Shown here piece by piece: positions 8,115 through 15,953 of a DNA stretch of 34,731 bases. The notes beneath the pieces are model-generated. The model worked only from the letters and a program-made list of their open reading frames with translations, had not been told where the DNA came from and searched no databases. The position numbers and the translations under genes were made by a program. Where the stretch lies: the NCBI RefSeq assembly GCF_001428125.1, contig NZ_LMSM01000007.1, positions 1 to 34,731 of the forward strand, read 5' to 3'. Origin of the DNA: Nocardioides sp. Soil774 (GTDB taxonomy: Bacteria > Actinomycetota > Actinomycetes > Propionibacteriales > Nocardioidaceae). Numbering within the stretch: the stretch's first letter is position 1; every line of letters starts with the position of its first letter.

Positions 8115-8122
8115 GCCCCGGC

Positions 8123-9226
8123 GTGGGCGTCCTGGCGATCCATGCCGGCTCCGGCGGCGTGACGGCGACGGTCGTCACGACGCACGGCCGCATCTCGGCC
8201 ACGAGGCACCACGGACTGCGGGCGCACATCGCGGAGCCCGGATGGGTCGAGCAGGCGGCCGACGACATCTGGCAGGCCACCCTCGGCGCCACCCGGGAGG
8301 TGCTGGGCGAGGTCGACGCCGCAGACCTGGTCGCGATCGGCATCACGAGCGACCCCGACACGATCCTCGTCTGGGACCGGGAGACGCTCGGCTCGCCGCG
8401 GCCCGCCATGGTGGGCCGGGCAGGGCCTCGGCTGGCGTGGCTCGCCGAGCACGAGCCGCACACGTGGGCGCTGGTCGAGGAGGGCCGCTACGCCGTCGGC
8501 ACTGTCGACTCCTACCTCGTCGCACGGATGACCCGCGGCACCTGGCACGTCACCGATGCCTCCCACGCCGCACGCACCGGTCTCCTCGACCTCGACACCG
8601 GCGACTGGTCCAGCGAGACGTGCGCGCTCCTGGGCATCCCGGAGGACGCCCTGCCCGAGCTGGTGCCGAGCTGGGGCGAGGTCGCCACGTGCGACGCGCG
8701 GTCGTTCGTGGGCCTGTCCCTTCCCGTCACCGGCATCACCGCCGACCGCTCCGCCGCGCTGTTCGGCCAGGCCCGCTTCGCGCCGGGCGAGACCGCGTGC
8801 ACCTACGGCGACACCACCGCCACGGTCGTCACCTGCACCGGCGCCGCGGTCGTGCGCGACGACGCAGCGCTGGCGGCGACGCTCGCGTGGCGCTCGCCGG
8901 ACGGCACGACGACGTACGCCGTCGAGGGCACGGTCGCGGCCGGGGAGCCCGCGGCGACGGCCGAAGCGGTGGGCCGCCTGGTCGCCGGGCAGCCGCGCGG
9001 CACCGCCCTGCGCGTCGGGGGTGCGGCGGCGGACGACGAGCTGTGCCGGATGCAGGCCGACCGGAGCGGCCTGGTCGTCGAGCGCCCGGCGGTCCTGGAC
9101 ACCATCTCGCTCGGCGCGGCCTTCCTGGCGGGGCTGGGGTCGGGAATGTGGGCCTCCACCGACGACCTCCGGGAGGCCTGGGAGCTGGACCGGCGCTTCG
9201 AGCCGACCGGCTCCGTGGACGGGTAG
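8123..9226 (+). CDS. Truncated glycerol-kinase-like (FGGY) protein, probably catalytically inactive
   Basis: Aligns by eye with glycerol kinase from end to end but has 367 aa instead of about 500. Shared landmarks are PGWVEQAADDIWQAT (39-53), AIGITSDPDTILVWDRET (71-88), GTVDSYLVARMT (126-137), HVTDASHAARTGLLDL (142-157), ITADRSAALFGQARF (205-219), YAVEGTV and a C-terminal RPAVLDTISLGAAFLAGL. Several functional elements are missing or changed. The phosphate loop DQGTTSSR is replaced by HAGSGGVT. The glycerol-binding NQRET is SDPDT. GDQ is ADR. The NAIVWQDRRT segment is lost, and about 90 residues after YAVEG, including the GLGAPYWD region, are deleted. No frameshift is seen, so it looks like a stably inherited pseudoenzyme. 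The GTG at 8123 was chosen as the first start after the DUF1028 stop. Confidence 0.82.
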   Translation: MGVLAIHAGSGGVTATVVTTHGRISATRHHGLRAHIAEPGWVEQAADDIWQATLGATREVLGEVDAADLVAIGITSDPDTILVWDRETLGSPRPAMVGRAGPRLAWLAEHEPHTWALVEEGRYAVGTVDSYLVARMTRGTWHVTDASHAARTGLLDLDTGDWSSETCALLGIPEDALPELVPSWGEVATCDARSFVGLSLPVTGITADRSAALFGQARFAPGETACTYGDTTATVVTCTGAAVVRDDAALAATLAWRSPDGTTTYAVEGTVAAGEPAATAEAVGRLVAGQPRGTALRVGGAAADDELCRMQADRSGLVVERPAVLDTISLGAAFLAGLGSGMWASTDDLREAWELDRRFEPTGSVDG

Positions 9227-9229
9227 GGC

Positions 9230-10135
9230 TCAGAGGCGCTCGCGTGCCGCGCGAGCCGCCTCGACCTCCGTCGTCGCCTCGTCGACGGCCTCCTGGGCCT
9301 CCTCCTGCACCGCCTCGGCCTCGCCGAGCTCCTCGTCGACCTCCTCGACCTCCGACTCGAGCTCGGCGATGCGCGTGCGCAGCTCGTCGATCTCGGCCTG
9401 CAGCTGCAGCGTCCGCGCGCGCAGCTTCTCGACCGCGCGGCGTGCGGACCGGTGCTCCTTCTCCGCCTCGCCGAGGACCGCCCGTGCCTCGGCGACGCGC
9501 GCGTCGGCCGCCTTGCGCGCCTTCACCTCGGCGTCGGGGTCAGGCACCACCGTGAGCTGGGGGCGCTTGGTCGGGTCGGGTGCCGGCACCGGACGCGCCG
9601 TCGCGCTGAAGCCGAGGGCCTCCGGCACCGCGACCGCCGCGCCGAGGTCGAGGTCGCCGAGCCCGGTGGCGGCGATCGCCGACACCAGCAGGCCGCTGCG
9701 CACGGCCTTCGCGGCGTCGGGCTCGAGCATCGCGGCGGTGAGGGTGGCCTCGACCTGGTCGGCCACGGCCTGGGTCGTGCGCACGCCCTCCTCGCGCGCC
9801 ATCCGCCGGGCGGCCGTGGTCACCGAGGCGGTGAGCTGGCGGCGCTGCTTGGTGAACTCGCGCAGCTGGGTGGCGTCGAGGTTGTCCTGCGCGTCCCGCA
9901 GGGCCGCACCCACGGCCAGGACCTGGTCGACCTGGTCGGGGTCGCGGCGCACCAGGAGGTTGACCACCCAGGCCGCGACCGAGGCCTTGCGCAGGCCCTT
10001 GATCGCGGCCGCGAGGGACTTGTCGGCCTTGTGCTCCTTGGCCAGTGCGTCGCGCGCGGGGGTGAAGTCGGCCAGGGGCAGCGCATAGAGGTCGTCGGCG
10101 ATCTCCAGCAGCGGGTCGGGCCTCGTCTCCGGCAT
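9230..10135 (-). CDS. Conserved actinobacterial coiled-coil protein of unknown function
   Basis: 301 aa with no recognisable enzymatic motif. Residues 1-165 are a predicted helical domain rich in Ala, Leu and charged residues, containing KGLRKASVAAWVVNLLVRRDPDQ. A Pro-rich linker follows around 185-205 (ARPVPAPDPTKRP). Residues 205-301 form a long heptad-like coiled coil packed with Glu, Arg and Ala, including LRTRIAELESEVEEVDEELG. It has no signal peptide or membrane segment, so it should be cytoplasmic. Similar proteins occur in other actinobacteria, but I know of no assigned role. TAGGAT lies six bases before the ATG, indicating a leaderless start. Its stop is three bases from that of the convergent kinase-like gene. 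Confidence 0.85.
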   Translation of the reverse strand: MPETRPDPLLEIADDLYALPLADFTPARDALAKEHKADKSLAAAIKGLRKASVAAWVVNLLVRRDPDQVDQVLAVGAALRDAQDNLDATQLREFTKQRRQLTASVTTAARRMAREEGVRTTQAVADQVEATLTAAMLEPDAAKAVRSGLLVSAIAATGLGDLDLGAAVAVPEALGFSATARPVPAPDPTKRPQLTVVPDPDAEVKARKAADARVAEARAVLGEAEKEHRSARRAVEKLRARTLQLQAEIDELRTRIAELESEVEEVDEELGEAEAVQEEAQEAVDEATTEVEAARAARERL

Positions 10136-10141
10136 GGCTCG

Positions 10142-10147
10142 ATCCTA
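10142..10147 (-). promoter_or_regulatory. -10 element of the coiled-coil gene; contains the stop codon of the GNAT gene
   Basis: TAGGAT on the minus strand stands six bases before the ATG at 10135. Its first three bases are the TAG stop of the upstream acetyltransferase gene (10145-10147). Confidence 0.5.
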
Positions 10148-10603
10148 GGGAGCGGCGTACTCGAGCTCGGTGGGGAACGGCGGCCACGGGCATTCCTGGG
10201 TCGCCCCGCTCGGCCGCCACCCGAGCGACTCGTAGAGCCCACGAGCCCGGGCGTTGTCCGCCAGGACCCACAGCCGGCGGGCGCCGGCGCGCTCGGCGCG
10301 TGCGAAGCCCTCGCGTCCGAGACCGCTCCCCCAGTGGTCGGGACGCACGGCGAGGTGGCGCAGGCTGGCACCGTCGTGCGCGGCGAGGACGACGAGGCCT
10401 TCGTCGTCCTCCGCCACCTCGACCACCACCTCCGGGTCGTCGAGCAGCAGGACCCAGCGCGACAGCACGTCGTCGTCGGGGTAGGGCAGCTCGCCGAAGA
10501 CGTGCGCGAGGCCGGCCCGGCTGGCGGAGCGCTCGAGGTCGCGCAGCGCGACCGCGTCGGTCACGGTGGCGCGGCGCCACTCCATCACCGGACGCCCCCG
10601 CAC
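10145..10603 (-). CDS. GNAT-family N-acetyltransferase
   Basis: A 152-aa protein of the GCN5-related acetyltransferase fold, which moves an acetyl group from acetyl-CoA to an unknown amine. The acetyl-CoA pyrophosphate loop is visible as LAVRPDHWGSGLGRE (about residues 82-96), following the Q/RxxGxG/A pattern. The later NARARGLYESLGW segment (motif B) is also characteristic. The start is GTG at 10603, preceded by a strong AAGGAGG nine bases away. An internal ATG six codons later is less well placed. A TAAGGT hexamer at 10630-10635 is a plausible -10. The gene runs directly into the coiled-coil gene, whose own -10 overlaps this stop. Confidence 0.9.
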   Translation of the reverse strand: MRGRPVMEWRRATVTDAVALRDLERSASRAGLAHVFGELPYPDDDVLSRWVLLLDDPEVVVEVAEDDEGLVVLAAHDGASLRHLAVRPDHWGSGLGREGFARAERAGARRLWVLADNARARGLYESLGWRPSGATQECPWPPFPTELEYAAP

Positions 10604-10641
10604 CGCTCGTCCCCTCCTTGCACCGGTCGACCTTAGGTGAG

Positions 10642-11289
10642 TCAGGCCGGGTCCTGGTCAAGGCCGTGCTCGATGGCCCAGCGGGTGAGCTGGACGCGGT
10701 TGTTCATCTGCAGCTTGCGCAGGGTGTTCTGGACGTGGTTCTGCACGGTGCGGTGCGAGAGCACCAGACGCGCGGCGATCTGCTTGTAGCTCATCCCGGT
10801 GGCGACCATCTTGAGGATCTCGGTCTCGCGCTCCGTGAGCTGGTCACGGGGGTCGTCCGCCGGCCCCTCGGCGATCCTGCGGAACTCGCCCAGCACGAGG
10901 CCCGCGAGCCCCGGCGTGAAGACCGCCTCGCCCTCCGAGGTCCGCACCACGGCGTCGATGAGCTCGGCGCTGGACGCCGACTTCACCAGGTAGCCGGTCG
11001 CTCCGGCCTTGATCGCCTCGAGCACGTCGTCCTGCTCACCGCTCGCGGAGAGGATCAGCACCTTCGCCGTGGGGTCGAACTCCATCATCATGCCCGTGAC
11101 CTGCACGCCGGTGCTGTCCGGCAGCTGCAGGTCGAGCACGACCACCTGCGGCGCCGCCGCCGGGAAGCGTGCCATCGCCTCGCGCCCGTTGGCCGCAACC
11201 GCGACCACGTCGTGCCCGGCGGCCTGCAGGTCACGCTCGACCGCGTCGCGCCACATCGGGTGGTCGTCGACCACCATCACCCTCACCAT
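10642..11289 (-). CDS. macR: NarL/FixJ-type response regulator, MacR-like
   Basis: DNA-binding response regulator of 215 aa. The receiver domain has the acidic pair in VVDDHP (Asp8, Asp9), the phosphoacceptor Asp53 in VVLDLQLP and the conserved Lys in GYLVKSAS. The LuxR-type helix-turn-helix at about 148-210 reads LTERETEILKMVATGMSYKQIA and continues to NNRVQLTRWAI. The ATG at 11289 follows GGAGGGGGAG; TACGCT at 11316-11321 could be the -10. The likely partner is the histidine kinase at 13137-14261, in the arrangement of the Streptomyces MacRS pair. Here the two genes are separated by a flavin reductase-like gene and an opposite-strand membrane protein gene. The Mac assignment is inference from kinase type and neighbourhood. 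Confidence 0.9.
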   Translation of the reverse strand: MVRVMVVDDHPMWRDAVERDLQAAGHDVVAVAANGREAMARFPAAAPQVVVLDLQLPDSTGVQVTGMMMEFDPTAKVLILSASGEQDDVLEAIKAGATGYLVKSASSAELIDAVVRTSEGEAVFTPGLAGLVLGEFRRIAEGPADDPRDQLTERETEILKMVATGMSYKQIAARLVLSHRTVQNHVQNTLRKLQMNNRVQLTRWAIEHGLDQDPA

Positions 11290-11387
11290 GGACTCCCCCT
11301 CCCGGAGATGGAGGAAGCGTAGACCCACGGTGATCGGCTGGGTGAAAGGCATGTGCGCCAACGTCCACGCGACCAGCCCTGCCCAAC

Positions 11388-11393
11388 TATCCT
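11388..11393 (+). promoter_or_regulatory. -10 element of the GT87-type gene (leaderless)
   Basis: TATCCT is followed by six bases and the GTG at 11400. The ATG at 11406, preceded by GAGG, is the alternative start. Confidence 0.45.
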
Positions 11394-11399
11394 CCCGAG

Positions 11400-12614
11400 G
11401 TGGACATGGCACCAGGCGCGGCGAGCGAGGCTCGTGCGCGCCCCCATTGGCTCATCGAGCGCCGTGTGCGGGTGTACCCCCGGTTGTTCCTCGCCATGTT
11501 CGTCCTGGCCACCCCGCTCTACGCCTCCACGTTCCACAAGGGTCTCGACAGCTGGGGCCGACCACTCGGGACCGACTTCATCGCCTTCTGGTCGGCCGGC
11601 CGCCTCGCCCTGCACGGACGTGCCGTGGATGCCTGGGACCTGGACCTGATCGGAGCGTTCGAGCTGAGCTTGTACCCGGGACTCGCCGGTCCGACACAGT
11701 GGGCGTATCCCCCCACCACGCTGGCCCTGGTCATACCGTTTGGGGCGCTGCCCCACCTCCTGGCGTTCGCGGCATGGGTGGTCATCGGGCTCGCCGTCTA
11801 CCTCTTCGCGCTCGCTCCACTGATCCGGGGCCACGCCCACGCATGGCCGGTGGCCCTGGCCTTCCCCGGCCTCTGGCTCGGGATACCGAGCGGACAGGTC
11901 CAGTTCTTCGTCGCCGCACTCATGGGCGCCGCGCTGCTGCTCCTCCCGCGTCGACCTGTCCTGGCCGGCATCCTCATCGGGCTGCTGGTCATCAAGCCCC
12001 AGATGGCAGTGCTGCTGCCCATCGCCTTGGTCGCCGGCCGTGAGTGGAAGGCCTTCGCCGCTGCGGCGATCACGTCGATCATGGCTGTCGCGGCCAGCAC
12101 GATGGCCTTCGGCGTGTCGGCGTACGACGCGTGGTGGAGCAGCCTCGGTGCGCTCGGCGCCGCGATCGACGATGGCTCCGCGCCCGTCTTCAAGTTCGTG
12201 ACGCCGTTCATGGGCCTGCGGGTGATGGGGGTTCCCGAAGTCCCTGCCTTGCTGCTGCACGGTGGCGTGGCGGTCGCGGCAGCAACGGTCGTGTGGCGCC
12301 TGTGGCGGCGCTCCGATGATCCGAGGATCCGGGGGACGGCCACGGTGGTGGGCACGTTCCTCGTGACGCCCTACGCGGCGGACTACGACCTCGCCGTGCT
12401 GGCGTTCCCCATCGCCTGGATGGCGATCCTGGGCACCACCGACGGTTGGCTACGCGGCGACCGCAACACCATGGTGGCCGCCTGGGTGCTGCCGATGGTC
12501 GTCGCGCCGATCACCCTGCTCACCCACGTGACGCTCGCGCCACTCGTGTGCGCCTTGGTCCTCCGGCAGCTGTGGGCCCGCACCTCCGCGCGAGAAGGCT
12601 CGAACGTCGATTAG
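11400..12614 (+). CDS. GT87/DUF2029-type polytopic membrane glycosyltransferase-like protein
   Basis: About 404 aa with roughly ten hydrophobic helices. It resembles the GT87 (DUF2029) group, polyprenyl-phosphate-sugar dependent mannosyl- or arabinosyl-type transferases working outside the membrane in lipoglycan or cell-wall glycan synthesis. The typical features are GTDFIAFWSAGRLALHG (about 53-69) with the acidic residue in the first extracytoplasmic loop, then WAYPPTTLALVIPFGALP (about 100-117), and a GQVQFFVAALMGAALLLL helix. The real substrate is unknown. The start is either GTG 11400 or ATG 11406. It is transcribed against its neighbours and sits inside the region that would otherwise join the response regulator and kinase genes, so it looks inserted. 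Its stop overlaps the convergent flavin reductase stop by three bases. Confidence 0.82.
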   Translation: MDMAPGAASEARARPHWLIERRVRVYPRLFLAMFVLATPLYASTFHKGLDSWGRPLGTDFIAFWSAGRLALHGRAVDAWDLDLIGAFELSLYPGLAGPTQWAYPPTTLALVIPFGALPHLLAFAAWVVIGLAVYLFALAPLIRGHAHAWPVALAFPGLWLGIPSGQVQFFVAALMGAALLLLPRRPVLAGILIGLLVIKPQMAVLLPIALVAGREWKAFAAAAITSIMAVAASTMAFGVSAYDAWWSSLGALGAAIDDGSAPVFKFVTPFMGLRVMGVPEVPALLLHGGVAVAAATVVWRLWRRSDDPRIRGTATVVGTFLVTPYAADYDLAVLAFPIAWMAILGTTDGWLRGDRNTMVAAWVLPMVVAPITLLTHVTLAPLVCALVLRQLWARTSAREGSNVD

Positions 12615-13132
12615 GTGGCCGCCGGGGGCAGGTAGCGCCCCCGCCGATGTACCAGCGGGTCGTCGTCGTCACCGACGACCACCTCGCGCACGGTGCACGT
12701 CACGAGGCTCGACCACCCCACCTCGACCGCGCTCTCGACCTCGAGGCTCGCCCAGGTGGTCGCGTGCGCCAGCCGCGGCCCGTGCCCGGTCGTCACCCAC
12801 TCCGCCATCCGCCACGGGCCACCCGGGGCGGGTGCGGTGCCCGCGAAGGCGTCGGCCAGGTCGCGGTCGCCCCACGCCAGCAGCTGCATGACCCCACGAC
12901 CGGTGCCGAGCAGGGTCTCGGTGAGGTCGGCGTCGGGGTCGAGCAGCGCCAGCACCCGCCCGGGCTCACCCCCGGCGACGAGCCACGAGGAGACCGTCAG
13001 CCCGGCCCGGTCGTGCGCCGCCGAGCCAGCCGTCCACAGCGACACCGTGCCGCCGATGCGCCCGCGGAGGCGGCGTACGGGGTCGCGGTCGCCCTCGGGC
13101 TCGAGGAACGGGTGGGTGGTGTGGATCGTCAC
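12611..13132 (-). CDS. Flavin reductase-like FMN-binding protein
   Basis: A 173-aa protein resembling the flavin reductase-like split-barrel family, which binds FMN and often reduces flavin with NAD(P)H for a partner monooxygenase. Supporting segments are GGTVSLWTAGSAAHDRAGLTVSSWL (about 28-52), with the Thr/Ser-rich flavin-phosphate loop, and LLGTGRGVMQLL further on. Conservation is weaker than in typical members, and no monooxygenase partner lies nearby. The start is GTG at 13132. TAGCGT lies six bases upstream within the end of the kinase gene, so it can be expressed from its own leaderless promoter as well as with the kinase. Confidence 0.75.
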   Translation of the reverse strand: MTIHTTHPFLEPEGDRDPVRRLRGRIGGTVSLWTAGSAAHDRAGLTVSSWLVAGGEPGRVLALLDPDADLTETLLGTGRGVMQLLAWGDRDLADAFAGTAPAPGGPWRMAEWVTTGHGPRLAHATTWASLEVESAVEVGWSSLVTCTVREVVVGDDDDPLVHRRGRYLPPAAT

Positions 13133-13136
13133 CCGC

Positions 13137-14261
13137 TCACGCTAGCGGCACCGAGAGCACCCACTCGGTGCCCCACTCGCCGCTCTCGACCCGCGCCGTG
13201 CCGCCGAGCTCCTCGACGCGCCCACGGATCGACGACACCACGCCGAGCCGGCCCTCGGCCTCCGCCGCCGCCAGCCGCCCCTCGTCGATCCCGGGACCGT
13301 CGTCGCGCACCGAGACGGTGATCTCGTCACGCCCGGCCTCGGCGAGCACCCATGCGCTCGCCCCGTCGCCCCCGTGGGCGAGGACGTTGTCGAGACAGGC
13401 ACGCACCGCGGCCACCGTCTCCTCGGCGACGCGGGCGTCGACCAGCACGGCGCCGCCGGGCGTGGCGACCTCGACCCGCACCGGGTGCGCCGTGGCCATC
13501 GCATCGAGAGCGCCGGCGAGGTCGACGCGGTCGCCCGCTCCCACCGCGACGGTGTCCTGCTGCCGGATCAGCGAGCGCAGCGACCGCTCCTGCTCACCGG
13601 CGAGCCGGCCGAGGTCGGCCCACTCAGCGCCGGCCGCGGCACCGCGGCGTTGCGTCATCGCCAGGACCTGGAGCACCCCGTCGTGCACGGCGCGCGCCAG
13701 CCGGGTGCGTTCCTCGGCAGCCGCGGCGGCCCGCTCGGCGGCGTCGCGCTCGCGCGCCATCCGCTGCAGCGACTCGCACATGAACCCGACGACGGGGCCG
13801 CCGATGAGGACCAGGAAGACGTTGCCGTAGTTGCCCTGGTCGACCTCGGTGCGCGGCAGCAGGTCGGCGGCGGCGATCAGCACCGCGGCGACGAGCCCGC
13901 CGCGCCAGTGCCAGTGGATCGCCCACGCGAGCAGGGCGCCCATCACCCAGAAGCCCGGGATCGTCGCGTGGAAGTCGGGCGACTTCGCCCACGGGGTCAC
14001 CGCCATGGCGGCCAGCGCGATGGCGAGGTCGGCGACCAGCAGCGGCGGCGTACGTCGTGCGCGGTCGCGGTAGAGCCAGATCGCGACGGCCGTCCACAGC
14101 GCGAGCGCGACGACGATCGCCAACCCGGTGCGGGGGTGGTCGAAGTTGTCGCGACGGTAGGCGTTGAGGCCGACCATGTTGACCGTCACCACGACCCGCA
14201 CGATGGCGAGCGCGGCGTGGAGGCGGTCCTCGACGGCGACGGCCGAGTCGGTGCGCGGCAC
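13137..14261 (-). CDS. macS: MacS-like sensor histidine kinase (HisKA_3 type)
   Basis: Membrane sensor kinase of about 374 aa. Residues 10-165 hold roughly five hydrophobic helices with the conserved MVGLNAYRRDNFDHP entry (about 29-43) seen in the DUF5931 sensor region of MacS proteins. A dimerisation segment follows with the phosphoacceptor His193 in RLARAVHDGVLQVLAMTQRR. The ATP-binding domain has VRDDGPGIDEG as its G1-like box (318-328) and a closing GEWGTEWVLSVPL. The reading frame stays open further upstream, but residues before the GTG at 14261 overlap the acyltransferase gene in another frame and are low-complexity. The GTG lacks a Shine-Dalgarno sequence, so the exact start is uncertain. 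The likely target is the NarL-type regulator at 10642-11289. Confidence 0.87.
   Translation of the reverse strand: MPRTDSAVAVEDRLHAALAIVRVVVTVNMVGLNAYRRDNFDHPRTGLAIVVALALWTAVAIWLYRDRARRTPPLLVADLAIALAAMAVTPWAKSPDFHATIPGFWVMGALLAWAIHWHWRGGLVAAVLIAAADLLPRTEVDQGNYGNVFLVLIGGPVVGFMCESLQRMARERDAAERAAAAAEERTRLARAVHDGVLQVLAMTQRRGAAAGAEWADLGRLAGEQERSLRSLIRQQDTVAVGAGDRVDLAGALDAMATAHPVRVEVATPGGAVLVDARVAEETVAAVRACLDNVLAHGGDGASAWVLAEAGRDEITVSVRDDGPGIDEGRLAAAEAEGRLGVVSSIRGRVEELGGTARVESGEWGTEWVLSVPLA
13139..13144 (-). promoter_or_regulatory. -10 element of the flavin reductase-like gene (leaderless)
   Basis: TAGCGT on the minus strand precedes the GTG at 13132 by six bases. Its last base is the first base of the kinase gene's TGA stop. 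Confidence 0.45.
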
Positions 14262-14287
14262 CGGGCCCGAGCGGCCGGGCAGGGCGC

Positions 14288-15049
14288 TCAGGACGCCTTC
14301 TGCTCCGGGCCGCTGGCGGCCTTCTCGTGCTCGGCCTGCTCGGCTGCGGCCTTCTTGGCGGCCTCCTTGGCCTCCTTGTCGAGCTCCTTCGCCTTGGCGG
14401 CGTAGAGGTCGACGTACTCCTGGCCGGAGAGCCGCATGATCTCGTACATGATCTCGTCGGTGATCGAGCGCAGGATGTAGCGGTCGTTCTCCATGCCGGC
14501 GTAGCGCGAGAAGTCCAGGGGCTTGCCGAAGCGCACCACCGGTCGGGTCCACGAGCCGTAGACCTTGCCCGCCGGGGCGACCACGTCGGTGCCGACCACC
14601 GCGCACGGGATCACCGGCGCACCGGTCTCCAGAGCGAGTCGCGCCACCCCGGTCTTGCCGCGGTAGAGCTTGCCGTCGTGCGAGCGGGTGCCCTCGGGGT
14701 AGATGCCGAACAGGTCACCCTCGCCCAGGATCTTCATCGCCGACTTCATCGCGCCCTCGGCGGCGTTGGCGCCCGAGCGGTCGATCGGCACCTGGCCGGC
14801 CCCGGAGAAGAACTTCTTCTGGAACCAGCCCTTGATGCCGGGCGAGGTGAAGTACTCCGCCTTGGCGACGAAGGTGACCCGGCGGTTGAGCGTCAGCGGC
14901 ATGAACAGCCAGTCGGCGTAGGACAGGTGGTTGCTCGCCAGGATCGCGGGCCCCTCCTCCGGCACGTGGTCGACACCGAAGGCCTTGGGCCGGAAGACCA
15001 GGCGGAGCACCGGCCCGAGGGCGACCCACTTCAGGAACCAATAGAGCAC
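14288..15049 (-). CDS. plsC: 1-acyl-sn-glycerol-3-phosphate acyltransferase
   Basis: Peripheral or membrane-associated acyltransferase of 253 aa that transfers an acyl chain to lysophosphatidic acid or a similar lipid in phospholipid synthesis. The HX4D catalytic motif is ASNHLSYADW (38-47; His41, Asp46). Block II is FSGAGQVPIDRSG (81-93), with the Arg that holds the phosphate, and block III is GIYPEGTRS (115-123). The last 35 residues are a highly charged Lys/Glu/Ala tail beyond the domain. The GTG at 15049 begins ten bases after the stop of the hydrolase gene at 15060, so the two are probably co-transcribed and coupled. The kinase gene follows within 30 bases on the same strand. Confidence 0.93.
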   Translation of the reverse strand: MLYWFLKWVALGPVLRLVFRPKAFGVDHVPEEGPAILASNHLSYADWLFMPLTLNRRVTFVAKAEYFTSPGIKGWFQKKFFSGAGQVPIDRSGANAAEGAMKSAMKILGEGDLFGIYPEGTRSHDGKLYRGKTGVARLALETGAPVIPCAVVGTDVVAPAGKVYGSWTRPVVRFGKPLDFSRYAGMENDRYILRSITDEIMYEIMRLSGQEYVDLYAAKAKELDKEAKEAAKKAAAEQAEHEKAASGPEQKAS

Positions 15050-15059
15050 GCGGAGAAGC

Positions 15060-15869
15060 CTAGTCCTGCGCCGCGGTGACCCGCTCGATGAACTCTGCCG
15101 ACTCCGCGAAGATGCGCGGGGCGTCGTTGTCGAGCGTGGCCACGTGGTAGCTGTCCTCCAGCACCCGCTCCTCGAAGTCCTTCGACGACAGCCCGGCGTT
15201 GAGGGCCCGCGAGCTCGAGATGTCGACCACGTGGTCCTCGGCCGAGCGGAAGAACAGCACCGGCACGGTGACGCGGGGCAGGTCCTTGCGCAGCTCGGCG
15301 TATCCGGCGAACATCGACGCGGCCGCCTTGAGCGGGGTGGTCGGGTAGCCGTGCTCGTCGGCCCCCGGCTTCTTGATGTCGTTGGCGATGCCGGGGAAGC
15401 CCGGCACCAGGTGCTTGAGCACCGGCAGCAGCTTGACGTCCTTGCGCATCGTGTCCACGGCCGCGTTGACGACGACGATGCCGGCGAGGTCCTCGCCGTG
15501 GTCGGCAGCCAGGCGCAGGCACAGGGCGCCGCCCATCGAGAGGCCCACCGCCACCACTGCGTCGTTCTCGGCCGCGAGCTTGTCGAGGGCGCCCTCGACC
15601 GTGGCGACCCAGTCGGCCCAGGTGACCTTGTTGAGGTCCTGCCAGCGGGTGCCGTGGCCCGGGAGCAGCGGCATCTCCACGGCGTAGCCGCGGGCGGCCA
15701 GGTCCTCGGCCCACGGACGCATGGAGACGGGGTTGCCGGTGAACCCGTGCTGGACCAGCACCCCGATGCGTCGGCCCCCGGTGAGCTCAGGCCTGGCAGG
15801 GGCGGACATCGGCGCCACGAGGGCCGGGTCGAGGGGCACCTGCTGGGCGCCGCGGAAGGGGATCCTCAC
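15060..15869 (-). CDS. Alpha/beta hydrolase, carboxylesterase or monoacylglycerol lipase type
   Basis: A 269-aa cytoplasmic serine hydrolase. The oxyanion motif HGFTGNP (41-47), the nucleophile elbow VGLSMGGA (108-115; Ser111), the acid in RSAEDHVVD (Asp212) and the base in DSYHVATLD (His242) complete the triad. The closest familiar relatives are the Est30-type carboxylesterases and bacterial monoglyceride lipases, so a short-chain ester or monoacylglycerol is the likely substrate. That would fit its tight linkage to the plsC gene. The start is GTG at 15869, and the ATG at 15809 is also possible; neither has a clear Shine-Dalgarno sequence. A much longer open frame upstream is antisense noise. 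Confidence 0.9.
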   Translation of the reverse strand: MRIPFRGAQQVPLDPALVAPMSAPARPELTGGRRIGVLVQHGFTGNPVSMRPWAEDLAARGYAVEMPLLPGHGTRWQDLNKVTWADWVATVEGALDKLAAENDAVVAVGLSMGGALCLRLAADHGEDLAGIVVVNAAVDTMRKDVKLLPVLKHLVPGFPGIANDIKKPGADEHGYPTTPLKAAASMFAGYAELRKDLPRVTVPVLFFRSAEDHVVDISSSRALNAGLSSKDFEERVLEDSYHVATLDNDAPRIFAESAEFIERVTAAQD

Positions 15870-15941
15870 AGCGCACAGTGTGCACCACGTCACCCACCGG
15901 CCGTGGTGCGAACTCACCGCGTCGCGGAACCATCTGCCCGG

Positions 15942-15947
15942 TACCGT
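15942..15947 (+). promoter_or_regulatory. -10 element of the small membrane protein gene (leaderless)
   Basis: TACCGT is followed by exactly six bases and the GTG at 15954, with no Shine-Dalgarno sequence. Confidence 0.5.
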
Positions 15948-15953
15948 TGCGGG

